In this document: piece by piece, positions 43,571 to 52,913 of the stretch
Layout: each line of letters begins with the position of its first letter
How positions within the stretch are numbered: the first letter of the stretch is position 1
From: Dinoroseobacter sp049800775
GTDB lineage: Bacteria > Pseudomonadota > Alphaproteobacteria > Rhodobacterales > Rhodobacteraceae
Length of the DNA: 64,000 bases
Reading direction: 5' to 3'
Assembly (NCBI RefSeq): GCF_049800775.1
Contig: NZ_JBNAFR010000001.1
Span: 372,001-436,000 of the forward strand
Made by a program: the position numbers and the translations under genes
Notes under the pieces: model-generated
Database searches by the model: none
Told to the model about the DNA's origin: nothing
The model's input: the letters and a program-made list of their open reading frames with translations, nothing else

Positions 43571-44203
43571 TCAGGCCAGTGGTTCGTCCTTGGGGCGCGT
43601 GCGCCAGACCACGAAGAACCGCGCGGCGGTCATCAGGACAAAGGCGGTCATCAGGCCGGTTTCCGGGCTGAGGGCTTCGCGCCAGATCACGAAGACCGTG
43701 CCACCGCCGAGGGAGATGGTCGCGTAGAGATCCTCTTTCAGGATCGAGGGTTGCAGCCCGCAAAGGACATCGCGGATCATCCCGCCCGCCACGCCGGTGG
43801 TGCAGCCGAGGATCACCGCGATCACCGGCGAGAGGCCCGCGCCGAGGGCAATCTGGACCCCGACCAGGGTGAAAAGTGCCAGCCCCACCGCGTCGAGATA
43901 GAGCAGCAGCCGGAGCCGCCGCCCACCGCCGGCCCGCATACGGGTCGCGGCCAGATAGGTCAGCAGGGCGACCGGAACGGCGGTGCCGAGATAGGTCAGG
44001 TCGTTGATCCAGAACACCGGGAAACGCCCGATCAGGATGTCGCGCAGTGTCCCGCCGCCCACCGCCGTGACAATCGCCAGCACCGTGGCACCGAACGGGT
44101 CGAACCCCTGGCGCGCGCCCTGGATCGCGGCCGATGCCGCCATGACCGCCGTGGCCAGCACGGTCAGCGCGAACACGATGGGGCCATGCGAGGTCAGCAG
44201 CAT
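43571..44203 (-). CDS. YicG/UPF0126 (TRIC-type) cation channel-family membrane protein
   Basis: 210 residues from the ATG at 44203, with GAGG upstream. Six to seven helices in two repeats, each with the glycine-rich AVGGGTLRDILIGR and VAGGMIRDVLCG motif that defines the family, now known to form TRIC-like trimeric cation channels in bacteria. Physiological role not established. Stands alone, convergent with thiX. Confidence 0.9.
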   Translation of the reverse strand: MLLTSHGPIVFALTVLATAVMAASAAIQGARQGFDPFGATVLAIVTAVGGGTLRDILIGRFPVFWINDLTYLGTAVPVALLTYLAATRMRAGGGRRLRLLLYLDAVGLALFTLVGVQIALGAGLSPVIAVILGCTTGVAGGMIRDVLCGLQPSILKEDLYATISLGGGTVFVIWREALSPETGLMTAFVLMTAARFFVVWRTRPKDEPLA

Positions 44204-44362
44204 GGGGCCTGCCTCGCGGTCCATGTGCCCGCCCCCGCGGACGGGCTGCGAAAAGGGGCCCTCGCCTGATCTGACATGTGGTGCATCGTGGTCTCCTCCC
44301 CGGTGCCGGAGCGTCATGATCCGCGTGAAGCCCATTGGGGTCAAACGGATATCTGCGGATGC

Positions 44363-45028
44363 TCAGGCGTCCAGCGGAGCGATCAGCCCGGGACCCGTGG
44401 CGCGGTTGGAGTTCACCGCCGGATCCACCCGGTAGAAGCTGAAGGTCTCATCCGGGGCAGGCTCCATCAGGCGCGCGGCCCCCTTGCCGGCCTCGCCGAG
44501 CCAGAGCGCCCAATCCTCGGGTGGCAGCGTCACCGGCATCCGGTGGTGGATCTTTGACATGGGCTGGTTTGCGCGGGTGGTGACGATGGCGCAGGTGTCA
44601 AAGGTCTGATCCTGTCCCTCCCAGGCCTGCCAGACCCCGGCAAAGGCGATGGGCGCGCCGTCGGTTCGGTGGATATACCAGGGCAGGCGCGCGCCCTCGG
44701 GCGTCTTGGTCCATTCATAGAAGCCCGTGGCCGGGATCAGGCAGCGCCGCGCGCGACAGGCCGCCCGAAAGGCCTGTTTCTCGGCCAAGGTCTCGGCCCG
44801 CGCGTTGATCAGGAGGGGGCCGTCGGTCGGGCTCTTGTACCAATGGGGCAGAAAGCCCCAGCGCATGGGCCGCAAGTGCCGCGCGCCGTCATCCGAGGTG
44901 ACCGCGGCCACCGCGTTGGTGGGGCAGATGTTGAACCGCTCCGTCTCGGGCAGATCATTGGCAGGTGTCGCGGCAAAGAGCTGCGCCATGGCGTCGGTGG
45001 GCAGGGTGATGGCAAAGCGTCCGCACAT
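44363..45028 (-). CDS. HMCES/YedK-type DNA abasic-site crosslinking protein (SOS response-associated peptidase)
   Basis: 221 residues. Starts MCGRF, where Cys2 is the catalytic residue that makes a thiazolidine link with abasic sites. Conserved NARAETLAEKQAFRAACRARRCLIPATGFYEW, and late HHRMPV. It protects replication forks from abasic DNA. The Cys2, Asn and Glu residues of the active site are present. Confidence 0.95.
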   Translation of the reverse strand: MCGRFAITLPTDAMAQLFAATPANDLPETERFNICPTNAVAAVTSDDGARHLRPMRWGFLPHWYKSPTDGPLLINARAETLAEKQAFRAACRARRCLIPATGFYEWTKTPEGARLPWYIHRTDGAPIAFAGVWQAWEGQDQTFDTCAIVTTRANQPMSKIHHRMPVTLPPEDWALWLGEAGKGAARLMEPAPDETFSFYRVDPAVNSNRATGPGLIAPLDA

Positions 45029-45185
45029 GGGCCGAGGCTAGCGCACGCCCGGACCGAGGTACAGCCGCCATGCCGCAGCCTCCGGCAGAGGTTGCCCCTA
45101 GACGGCGCGCGCCAAAGCCCCTACACGCAGCGGGTTCATCGGGCGCTTGGGGAGAGGCGCCACCCCATCTGCCGAAAGCTGACCC

Positions 45186-47534
45186 GTGCCGAGTGACCAA
45201 AGCCAGACACCGCCCCTGCCCCCTTTGCCCAGCCCGATTGCGCAGGCGCTGGAGGAAAAGGGCTATGACACGCTGACCCCCGTCCAGATCGCGGTGTCGG
45301 ATCCGGGTCTGACCGAGGCCGACCTGCTGGTCTCGGCCCAGACCGGCTCGGGTAAGACCGTAGCCTTCGGGCTGGCCATTGCGCCGACGCTTCTGGGCGA
45401 GGACGACACATTCGGCAAGCCGGATGCGCCGCTGGGCCTTGTGATCGCGCCGACGCGGGAGCTTGCAATGCAGGTGCGGCGCGAGCTCACATGGCTTTAT
45501 GGGCCTGCGGGCGCGGTGCTGACCTCTTGCGTGGGCGGCATGGACGCGCGGGACGAACGGCGCGCGCTGGCACGCGGGGCCCATGTGGTCGTCGCGACCC
45601 CGGGGCGCCTGCGTGACCATATCGAACGCGGCAATCTCGATCTGAGTGCGGTGCGGGCAGTGGTGCTGGACGAGGCCGATGAAATGCTTGATCTAGGCTT
45701 TCGCGAAGACCTCGAGTTTATCCTCGGCGCAGCCCCCGAGGAGCGGCGCACGCTGCTCTTCTCGGCCACGGTGCCCCCGGCGATCGCCAGCCTCGCGCAG
45801 CTCTATCAGCGCACCGCCCAGCGGATCACCACCCGAGCCGAGACGCGGCAGCACGCGGATATCTCGTACCGGGCCATGGTCGTCGGGCCACGCGATGAGG
45901 AAAACGCGATCATCAATGTGCTGCGGTATTACGAGGCGGCCAATGCCATCGTGTTCTGCAACACCCGCGCCATGGTCAACCGGCTGACGACACGCTTCTC
46001 GAACCGGGGGTTCCAGGTCGTGGCCCTGTCGGGCGAGCTGACCCAATCGGAGCGGACCCATGCCCTTCAGGCGATGCGGGACGGGCGCGCGCGGGTCTGC
46101 GTGGCCACGGATGTGGCCGCACGCGGGATCGACCTGCCCAATCTCGAACTGGTGGTCCATGCCGAGCTGCCGACGAGCTCGGACACGCTTTTGCACCGCT
46201 CGGGCCGGACCGGCCGCGCCGGGCGCAAGGGCGTCAGCGCGATGATCGTGCCCGTGCGGTTCCGCAAGAAGGCCGAGCGGCTGTTGAAATGGGCCAAGGT
46301 CACGCCGGATTGGGTCACGCCCCCCACCGCCGATGAGGTCCGCGCCCAGGATGAGGCCCGCCTGATGGAGGATCCGGCCTGGGAGGCGGAGATCCCCGAG
46401 GCCGAAGCCGAGATGATCGCCCGCATGGTCGACCGGTTCACGCCGACGCAACTGGCGGCGGCGGTTCTGCGCGCCGGCGCGACCCAGCGTTCGGCACCCG
46501 AGGATATCAGCGCGGGCGATGCCGCCCCGGCGCCGCGTGCGCCTTTCGGGCCCAGCGTGTGGTTCACCCTTTCGGTCGGGCGCAACAGCCGCGCCGAGCC
46601 GCGCTGGATCCTGCCCCTGCTCTGCCGGGTCGGCGGGTTCGATCGCGAACAGATCGGCGCGATCCGCATCCAGCAGACCGAGACCTATGTGGAAATCCTC
46701 GAATCCGCCGTGCCGGACACGCTGCAGGGCGACGGGGCCTCGATCAAGCTGGAGGACGAGGCCGTGCTGACGCGGATGAGCCAAGCGCCGGACCTGTCCC
46801 AGCGGGATGGCTCGGGCATGCAACGCAAGCCGCGCGAGGGACATCCCGGGCGCGGCAAGGGCCCCGGACCGCGACCCAGCCCGCGCCCGCCGCGCGAGGA
46901 CCGCAAGGCCCATGGCAAGCCGCCGCGCAAAGCCTATGGCGACAGCTCTGAACGACGCGGCCCCAAGCCCCAGCGCGACGACCGTCCTGCACCCGGCCCG
47001 AGCCCAAGCCCAAGCGCGGAGGCCGCCGAGGCCCCCGCGCCGCGCAAGCCACGCCATAAAAGCGACGGGCCAGCCGCCAAGGGCGGGCCCGGCAAGCCTC
47101 CCTATGACAAGCGGGCGCGCGACGGTGAAGGTTCGGATCGGGGCAAAACCGGCAAACCCTTTGGCAAACCGGCCGGGAAATACGCGGGCAAGCCCGGCGG
47201 AAAACCCGGCGGAAAGCCCGAAGGACATCGCGGTGGGAAGCCCGCCTTCCGCGACACAGATCGCGACGCGTCCGGGCGACCGCCCCGGGGCGAGGGTGGG
47301 CGGGGCAAACCCGGCGGACCGTACAAATCCGGCGGCAAGGGCGGACCGAAAGAAGCGCGCAGCGCTGACGCTCCGCGCCGGTTCAAGGCCGCCAGCGACC
47401 CCTCGCAGAAGCTGGGACCCGATGGCAAACCCGTGCGCCGGGGCGGCGGAAAGCCCTCTGGCGGGCCCGGGCGCAAGACCTTTGCCGGCAAGGGCGCCAA
47501 CGCGGTCCCGAAACGCCGCGGCCCGAAATCCTGA
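45186..47534 (+). CDS. DEAD-box RNA helicase with DbpA-like RNA-binding domain and long basic tail
   Basis: 782 residues from GTG at 45186. Helicase motifs: Q-motif LTPVQ, Walker A AQTGSGKT, PTRELA, TPGRL, DEAD (VLDEADEMLD), SAT (LFSATVPP), and HRSGRTGR. A DbpA-type RNA-binding domain follows (about residues 455-525; FTLSVGRNSRAEPRWILPLLCRVGG ... IRIQQTETYVEI). The last ~220 residues are Lys/Arg/Gly/Pro-rich and disordered, including GKPGGKPGGKP repeats. Probably acts in ribosome assembly or cold response; family DeaD/CsdA. A bidirectional terminator follows. Confidence 0.92.
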   Translation: MPSDQSQTPPLPPLPSPIAQALEEKGYDTLTPVQIAVSDPGLTEADLLVSAQTGSGKTVAFGLAIAPTLLGEDDTFGKPDAPLGLVIAPTRELAMQVRRELTWLYGPAGAVLTSCVGGMDARDERRALARGAHVVVATPGRLRDHIERGNLDLSAVRAVVLDEADEMLDLGFREDLEFILGAAPEERRTLLFSATVPPAIASLAQLYQRTAQRITTRAETRQHADISYRAMVVGPRDEENAIINVLRYYEAANAIVFCNTRAMVNRLTTRFSNRGFQVVALSGELTQSERTHALQAMRDGRARVCVATDVAARGIDLPNLELVVHAELPTSSDTLLHRSGRTGRAGRKGVSAMIVPVRFRKKAERLLKWAKVTPDWVTPPTADEVRAQDEARLMEDPAWEAEIPEAEAEMIARMVDRFTPTQLAAAVLRAGATQRSAPEDISAGDAAPAPRAPFGPSVWFTLSVGRNSRAEPRWILPLLCRVGGFDREQIGAIRIQQTETYVEILESAVPDTLQGDGASIKLEDEAVLTRMSQAPDLSQRDGSGMQRKPREGHPGRGKGPGPRPSPRPPREDRKAHGKPPRKAYGDSSERRGPKPQRDDRPAPGPSPSPSAEAAEAPAPRKPRHKSDGPAAKGGPGKPPYDKRARDGEGSDRGKTGKPFGKPAGKYAGKPGGKPGGKPEGHRGGKPAFRDTDRDASGRPPRGEGGRGKPGGPYKSGGKGGPKEARSADAPRRFKAASDPSQKLGPDGKPVRRGGGKPSGGPGRKTFAGKGANAVPKRRGPKS

Positions 47535-47559
47535 CACAGGCACCGGCCTGACAGACATG

Positions 47560-47587
47560 AAAAAAGGCGCCCCGCAGGGCGCCTTTT
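47560..47587. terminator. Bidirectional intrinsic terminator
   Basis: AAAAAA, GGCGCCC (47566-47572), loop CGCA, GGGCGCC (47577-47583), TTTT: a 7-bp perfect GC stem flanked by A's on the left and T's on the right, so it functions on both strands. It separates convergent helicase and 5'-nucleotidase genes. Confidence 0.85.
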
Positions 47588-47606
47588 GCGTTGAAAGAGC
47601 GGTGAT

Positions 47607-49193
47607 CTACTTCGAGGTGATCCGACCGTCCGTATAGGGCCGGTAGGTGCCGCTTGCCTCGAGGAAGGCCGCGGTCACATCGGCGAGGTCCGGGCCGAAG
47701 TCATAGGCGTTCTTGTCGTCGCCTGCGAACATGCCATAGCCATCGCCGCCATTGCGCACGTAGTTGTTGGTCACCACGAGATAGGTCTTGGCCGGGTCGA
47801 TGGCGACGAACCCGTCCCCTTCGGCGACCATCACGTCCGAGACGCGGCTGCCCGGCTCGGATGCCGGATCCCATGTGAACTTCATGCCGGCCACTTGCGG
47901 GAAGCGCCCAGCGCCTTCCTCGACCTTGCTCACACCGTTCTCCAGCGCATCGACCAGCATCTGGCCCGTCGCCTCGAAGGTCGACAGCGTGTTCTGGAAA
48001 GGCAGCACGGTCAGCACCTCGCCCATGGTGATCTCACCCGCATCGATGGAGGCACGCAGACCGCCGCCGTTCTGGAAGGCGATGGTCACGCCCTGGTCCG
48101 CCACGCGGTCGAGCATGGCATCCGCCACCAGATTGCCCATCGGGCATTCCATGGCCCGGCAGACCGAGCGGTCGCCCTCGATGGCCTCGGCGGCGTCAGA
48201 GACCGGACGCGCCTTGAGCTCTTCGATGGGGCCGGCCAGTTCGGACACACGGGCGATGATCGCCTCATCCGGCGTCACCGATGCGTCGAGCACGATGGTA
48301 TCGCCGGTCGCCGAGGTCACATTGCCCGCATCGTCAAAGGTCAGCACGAGATGGCCGACATATTTCGAATAGGCATAGGCCTGCACCACGGGCGTGTCGC
48401 CCACCATGGTCGGGTACGGCCCCGAGGCACGCTCGGCGGTGTTGCTCAGCAGGGTGTGGGAATGCCCGCCCACAACCGCGTCCAGCCCCTCGACCGCCTC
48501 GGCAATCGCCAGATCCTTGGGCAGGCCCACATGGGTCAGCGCGATGATCTTGGTGACCCCGTCCGCCTCGAGCGTGGCGACATCCTGGCTCAGGGCGTCG
48601 ATCTCGTTCTGGAAGACCACGTTGGGACCGGGCGAAGAGGTTTCGACCGTGTCCGTGGCCAGGGCCGAGACGATGCCGATCTTCTCGCCGCCGACTTCAA
48701 GCACCACGTGGTTGGCGACCTTGTCTTTCAGCAGATCCTCGGAGGTCAGGTCCAGATTGCCTGAGATCACCGGGAAGCTCACCTTGTCGATGAACTCCGA
48801 CAGCTTGATCGGGCCATCATCGAATTCGTGGTTGCCCACGGCCATGGCGTCGAAACCGATCGCCTCCATAAACTCGGCCTCGACCGCGCCCTTGTAGGTC
48901 GTATACATCAGCGAGCCCTGGAACTGGTCGCCCGCGTCGAGCACGATCACATTGCCGCCCTCGGCGGTGATCTGGTCCCGCAGCTCGTTGATCTTGGTGG
49001 CCACGCGGGCCACGCCGCCAAAGCACTTGCCTTCGGCCTCGCCCTCGGCGTTGCAGGTGCTGTCGAACCGGTTGATCGACTCGATCCGGCTGTGCAGGTC
49101 GTTGATGTGGATGACATGCAGCGTATACTCCGCCGCCGCCATCCCGGTGGTCAGCGCAAGCGCCGCCGCCGAGGTAAGAATCCGAGACATCAT
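47607..49193 (-). CDS. Periplasmic 5'-nucleotidase / UshA-like metallophosphatase
   Basis: 528 residues with a signal peptide (ILTSAAALALTTGMAAA-E). Metallophosphatase motifs: HINDLHSRIE, DAGDQFQGS, GNHEFDDG, THVGLPKD, GGHSHT; the C-terminal 5'-nucleotidase domain has NLVADAML, FQNGGGLRASIDAGEITMGEVLTVLPF and NYVRNGGDGY. It should release nucleosides and phosphate from extracellular nucleotides. Contains a few Cys (CNAEGEAEGKC) that could pair. Its own start has two adjacent ATGs. Confidence 0.95.
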   Translation of the reverse strand: MMSRILTSAAALALTTGMAAAEYTLHVIHINDLHSRIESINRFDSTCNAEGEAEGKCFGGVARVATKINELRDQITAEGGNVIVLDAGDQFQGSLMYTTYKGAVEAEFMEAIGFDAMAVGNHEFDDGPIKLSEFIDKVSFPVISGNLDLTSEDLLKDKVANHVVLEVGGEKIGIVSALATDTVETSSPGPNVVFQNEIDALSQDVATLEADGVTKIIALTHVGLPKDLAIAEAVEGLDAVVGGHSHTLLSNTAERASGPYPTMVGDTPVVQAYAYSKYVGHLVLTFDDAGNVTSATGDTIVLDASVTPDEAIIARVSELAGPIEELKARPVSDAAEAIEGDRSVCRAMECPMGNLVADAMLDRVADQGVTIAFQNGGGLRASIDAGEITMGEVLTVLPFQNTLSTFEATGQMLVDALENGVSKVEEGAGRFPQVAGMKFTWDPASEPGSRVSDVMVAEGDGFVAIDPAKTYLVVTNNYVRNGGDGYGMFAGDDKNAYDFGPDLADVTAAFLEASGTYRPYTDGRITSK

Positions 49194-49315
49194 TGTGTCT
49201 ACCCCCTGTTATGACTGAGGGCAGGTTAACCACTCCGCAGGGGGTGTCAAAGCGATCCTTACGACAGGTTCGGGCGGATCTTGACCATGGGGGCCGGACA
49301 CGCGAGAGAAGGGCC

Positions 49316-49654
49316 ATGGTGATCTATAAAATCTTCAGAACGCCCGAACATGAGGCGTTTCTTGCCGCAGGTGAGACGGCTGGGGCGCCGGTGGATCTGG
49401 CCGATGGCTTTATCCACTTTTCCACCGCCGCGCAGGTGCGCGAAACCGCGGCCGAGCATTTCGCGGGCGAGACCGATCTGGTGCTTCTGGCGCTGGAGGC
49501 GGACGCCCTCGGCGAGGCCCTGAAATGGGAGCCCTCGCGTGGCGGGGCGCTCTTTCCGCATCTCTATCGCAGGATGACACCGGATGATGTGCTCTGGACC
49601 GCCGCCCTGCCCATGGGCGACCGGGGCCATGTCTTTCCCGAGGCCTTGCCATGA
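49316..49654 (+). CDS. DUF952 family protein
   Basis: 112 residues from the ATG at 49316 (GAGAAGG upstream). YKIFRTPEHEAFL, DLADGFIHFSTAAQVRETAAEHF, LKWEPSRGGALFPHLYR are the DUF952 signature. Function unknown; fold related to ADP-ribosyltransferase-like small proteins. Overlaps pyrD by 4 nt, so likely co-transcribed. Confidence 0.9.
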   Translation: MVIYKIFRTPEHEAFLAAGETAGAPVDLADGFIHFSTAAQVRETAAEHFAGETDLVLLALEADALGEALKWEPSRGGALFPHLYRRMTPDDVLWTAALPMGDRGHVFPEALP

Positions 49655-50709
49655 GCGCGCTGGAGCGTTTGGGGCTCGCGGCCCTGACCCGGTTTGATCC
49701 GGAAACCGCCCATGGTCTGGCCCTGCGCGCCCTGCGCACGGGGCTCGGGCCCTCGGGCGGGCCGGTCTCGACACCCCGGCTCAGCACGCAGATCGCCGGG
49801 CTGCGCCTGCCCAATCCCGTGGGTCTGGCCGCCGGGTTCGACAAGAATGCCGAGGCGCTCGCCCCGCTGGCCAAGACAGGGTTCGGATTTCTCGAAGTGG
49901 GCGCCGCCACCCCCCTGCCGCAACCGGGCAATCCGCGTCCGCGGCTTTTTCGGCTGACCGAAGACCGCGCGGCCATCAACCGGTTCGGCTTCAACAATGA
50001 CGGGGCCGAGGCCATCGCCGCCCGCCTTGCGGCGCGACCAAAGGGGACAGTGATCGGCCTGAACCTCGGAGCGAACAAGACCAGCGAGGACCGCGCGGGC
50101 GATTTCGCCCGGGTGCTCGCGACCTGCGGGGCTCATGTGGATTTCGCGACGGTGAATGTCTCGTCCCCCAACACCGAGAAGCTTCGCGATCTGCAGGGGG
50201 CCGCCGCGCTTGAGGCGCTGCTTGCCGGGGTGATGGACGCGCGCGCGGCGTTGGCCACGCCAATCCCGGTCTTTCTCAAGATCGCGCCGGATATGGACGC
50301 GGCTGGGCTTGCCGATATTGCCGCCGTCGCCAAGTCCAGCGGGATCCATGCGATCATCGCCACGAACACGACCCTGAGCCGGGACGGCCTCGCCTCCGCC
50401 CATCGGGACGAGGCGGGTGGGCTCTCGGGCGCGCCGCTCTTTGAGCGCTCTACGCGGGTGCTCGCGCAGCTCTCGCAACAGACCGGAGGCGCGATCCCAT
50501 TGATCGGGGTTGGCGGCGTGGACAGCGCGGAAACCGCCTATGCCAAGATCCGGGCCGGGGCGTCGGCGGTCCAGCTCTACACCGCGCTGGTCTATGGCGG
50601 CATCAGCCTCGCCAGCGAGATTGCCCGGGGGCTCGACGCGCTGCTCGCCCGAGACGGGTTTTCCACCGTGGCCGAGGCCGTGGGCACAGGACGAGAGGAT
50701 TGGCTATGA
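49651..50709 (+). CDS. pyrD: Dihydroorotate dehydrogenase (quinone)
   Basis: 352 residues. Class 2 enzyme: GLAAGFDKNAEAL, FGFLEVGAATP, NRFGFNNDG, NVSSPNTEKLRDLQ (catalytic Ser), FLKIAPD, and GVGGVDSAETAYAKIRAGASAVQLYTALVY (FMN phosphate site). Fourth step of pyrimidine synthesis, coupled to the membrane quinone pool. Overlaps arsC by 4 nt. Confidence 0.96.
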   Translation: MSALERLGLAALTRFDPETAHGLALRALRTGLGPSGGPVSTPRLSTQIAGLRLPNPVGLAAGFDKNAEALAPLAKTGFGFLEVGAATPLPQPGNPRPRLFRLTEDRAAINRFGFNNDGAEAIAARLAARPKGTVIGLNLGANKTSEDRAGDFARVLATCGAHVDFATVNVSSPNTEKLRDLQGAAALEALLAGVMDARAALATPIPVFLKIAPDMDAAGLADIAAVAKSSGIHAIIATNTTLSRDGLASAHRDEAGGLSGAPLFERSTRVLAQLSQQTGGAIPLIGVGGVDSAETAYAKIRAGASAVQLYTALVYGGISLASEIARGLDALLARDGFSTVAEAVGTGREDWL

Positions 50710-51053
50710 CGGATGTTCTGCTGTGGCATAACCCACGCTGCTCGAAATCGCGTGAGGCACTGAAACTGCTCGAAGAGGCCGGGCATGACGTGACGCTGCG
50801 CCTTTATCTCGGCGAAGAGCCGGACGAGACGGAGCTGCGCGCGGTCCATGCCCGCCTCGGGGGTCCGGTGCGCGAGATGATGCGGACCAAGGAGAAAGCC
50901 TATGGCGAGGCCGGGCTCGACGCCGAGAGCAGCGATGCCGAGCTTTTCGCTGCCATGGCTGCCAATCCCAAGCTGATCGAGCGGCCCATCGCCTTTGCCG
51001 GCGGCAAGGCGGTGATCGGGCGTCCGCCGGAACAGGTGCTCGAGATCGTCTAA
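50706..51053 (+). CDS. arsC: ArsC-family reductase (glutaredoxin-type arsenate reductase)
   Basis: 115 residues from the ATG at 50706. LLWHNPRCSKSREAL holds the catalytic Cys; MMRTKEKAYGE and ERPIAFAGGKAVIGRPPEQVL are the usual ArsC binding segments. Reduces arsenate with glutathione/glutaredoxin, or may act as an Spx/YffB-type protein. No ars pump is next to it, so a role in arsenic resistance is uncertain. Confidence 0.9.
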   Translation: MTDVLLWHNPRCSKSREALKLLEEAGHDVTLRLYLGEEPDETELRAVHARLGGPVREMMRTKEKAYGEAGLDAESSDAELFAAMAANPKLIERPIAFAGGKAVIGRPPEQVLEIV

Positions 51054-52384
51054 CCGCCCGCCGCGCGTTCCAGCGCAGGGTATTTCGCGCCCAGCGTGAT
51101 CGCGCGGATCACGAACATCACCGTGATCGCCGCCCAGAGCCCATGATTGCCGAAGGGTGGCAGGAGAAGCGCGACCGTGATGCAATAGATCCCGAAGGAC
51201 AGCGCCATCATGTTGCGCATGTCCCGGGTGCGGGTTGCGCCGATGAAGATCCCGTCCAGCATCCAGGCCGCCACGCCCAGCACAGGGGCCGCGACCATCC
51301 AGGGCAGGAAGCTTCGCGCGGTCTCGCGCACGTCGGGGGCCGTGGTCATCACGTCGATCACCATCGGTCCCAGCAGGGCAAAGGCCAGCGCCAGTGCCAG
51401 CGCGGTCCCCCCGCCCCAGAGGCTTGTCATCCAGGCCGCGCGCCGCAGCCGCGCCACCGCCCCGGCGCCGTAAGCCTGCCCCACCAGCGCCTCGGCGGCA
51501 AAGGCAAACCCGTCCAGCGCATAGGCGGTCACATGCAGGAATTGCAGCAGCACCTGATTGGCCGCCAGCGTGACATCCCCCAGATCCGCGCCCAGAAACA
51601 GGAAAGAGACGAAGGCCGCCTGCAACAGGACCGAGCGGATCAGGATATCGCCATTCACGGCCGCCATCTGCACCAGCCGGTCTCGGGCAAAGACAAGGTC
51701 TTTCTGTCGCCATGCGGGCCGCGCGAACGCATCCCGGCAGAGCCACAGGCCCAGCGCCAGCCCCGTCCACTCCGCCAGAAAGGTCGCGAAGGCCACGCCG
51801 GAGACACCCCAGCCAAGCCCGAGCACGAACCACAGGTCGAGCGCGATGTTCAGCCCGTTCATCCAGAGCTGCAGGACCAGAACGCCCTTGGTCCGCTCTG
51901 CCGCGATCAGCCAGCCGGTCAGGCCGTAGATCGCGATGGCCGCCGGGGCAGACCAGATCCGGATCTCCATATAGTCGCGGGCGAGGCTCTCGACCTCCGG
52001 ACTGGCGGGCGAGACCTGAAACGCGCCCCAGAACAACGCGGCTTGCAGCGCGATCAGCGCGAGCCCCGCGCCAAACCCGATGAGCAGCGCGCGGGTGAGC
52101 AGCGCCGAGACCTCGTCCTTCTGCCCGGCGCCCAGCGCCTGCGCGACGAGCCCGCTGGTGCCCATGCGCAGAAATCCGAAGATCCAGTAGATCGCCGTCA
52201 GAATGATCGCGCCGATGCCCACGGCCCCGATCGGAGCCGCCTCGCCCATCTGTCCGACCACACCGGTATCCACCGCCCCGAGGATCGGCACCGTCGCGTT
52301 GGACAGCACGATGGGCACCGCGATATGCAGCACCCGGCGATGGGTCAGGGGCCGCTCAGGCGCGGCAGGGGTAGGCTCAGCCAT
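51050..52384 (-). CDS. MATE-family efflux transporter (DinF-like)
   Basis: 444 residues from the ATG at 52384. Twelve helices: VLHIAVPIVLSNATVPILGAVDTGVVGQMG, GAIILTAIYWIFGFLRMGTSGLVAQALGAG are classic MATE/DinF motifs. Exports cationic drugs or similar compounds. It overlaps the upstream thioesterase gene by 8 nt and the convergent arsC by 4 nt, hence probably the last gene of a thioesterase-thioesterase-MATE operon. Confidence 0.93.
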   Translation of the reverse strand: MAEPTPAAPERPLTHRRVLHIAVPIVLSNATVPILGAVDTGVVGQMGEAAPIGAVGIGAIILTAIYWIFGFLRMGTSGLVAQALGAGQKDEVSALLTRALLIGFGAGLALIALQAALFWGAFQVSPASPEVESLARDYMEIRIWSAPAAIAIYGLTGWLIAAERTKGVLVLQLWMNGLNIALDLWFVLGLGWGVSGVAFATFLAEWTGLALGLWLCRDAFARPAWRQKDLVFARDRLVQMAAVNGDILIRSVLLQAAFVSFLFLGADLGDVTLAANQVLLQFLHVTAYALDGFAFAAEALVGQAYGAGAVARLRRAAWMTSLWGGGTALALALAFALLGPMVIDVMTTAPDVRETARSFLPWMVAAPVLGVAAWMLDGIFIGATRTRDMRNMMALSFGIYCITVALLLPPFGNHGLWAAITVMFVIRAITLGAKYPALERAAGG

Positions 52385-52913
52385 CGGTCCGGGACGTGGT
52401 CTCCTGAGCCTCACGGCGCGGCATGAGGAAATGCACCGTGGCCTGCGCGATGGGACGTTCCCGATTGTCCTGCCAAGCCTCGACAAAGACCGTCGCGTAG
52501 CGCCGCCCGGACCTCGTCACCCGCGCGCGGGCATAGGCATCGCGCGGCAGGCCCGAACGCAGGTAGTCCACGGTCAGGTCAATCGTTTTCGGCATCCGCG
52601 GCAGCGAGGACGGGCTGAGGGTGTCGGGGTCGATCGCGCCGCGCTCCAGATCATCCCAGAGCATGGCCCAGCTCACCTCGATCTGCGCGGTAACCTCGAG
52701 AAACGCCGCCGTCACACCGCCATGGATGGCCGGCAGCATCGGGTTGCCGATCAGCTTGTCGTCAAAAGGCAAGAGCGCCGTCAGCTCATCCCCACGCCGG
52801 TCCACCGAGACGCCGAGGAACTGGATGTAGGGCACCCCTTCGACCAGCGCGCGCAGGGCCGCATCGCGCCGTTGCTTGACCACCTGCATGGGTTCGGGAC
52901 GTGCGCGGCTCAT
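52377..52913 (-). CDS. PaaI-type hotdog thioesterase
   Basis: 178 residues from the ATG at 52913. Hotdog motif AIHGGVTAAFLEVTAQIEV and LTVDYLRSGLPRDAYARARV. Acyl-CoA thioesterase of the PaaI/YigI type, cytoplasmic. Overlaps the partner thioesterase by 4 nt (ATGA) and the MATE gene by 8 nt. Probably linked to the acyl-CoA metabolism encoded downstream. Confidence 0.88.
   Translation of the reverse strand: MSRARPEPMQVVKQRRDAALRALVEGVPYIQFLGVSVDRRGDELTALLPFDDKLIGNPMLPAIHGGVTAAFLEVTAQIEVSWAMLWDDLERGAIDPDTLSPSSLPRMPKTIDLTVDYLRSGLPRDAYARARVTRSGRRYATVFVEAWQDNRERPIAQATVHFLMPRREAQETTSRTDG

Noticed and set aside
47100..47520. DNA minisatellite or mobile element in the 3' end of the helicase gene
   Set aside because: Repetition comes from the Gly/Lys/Pro-rich protein tail in frame; no flanking target duplications or transposase.
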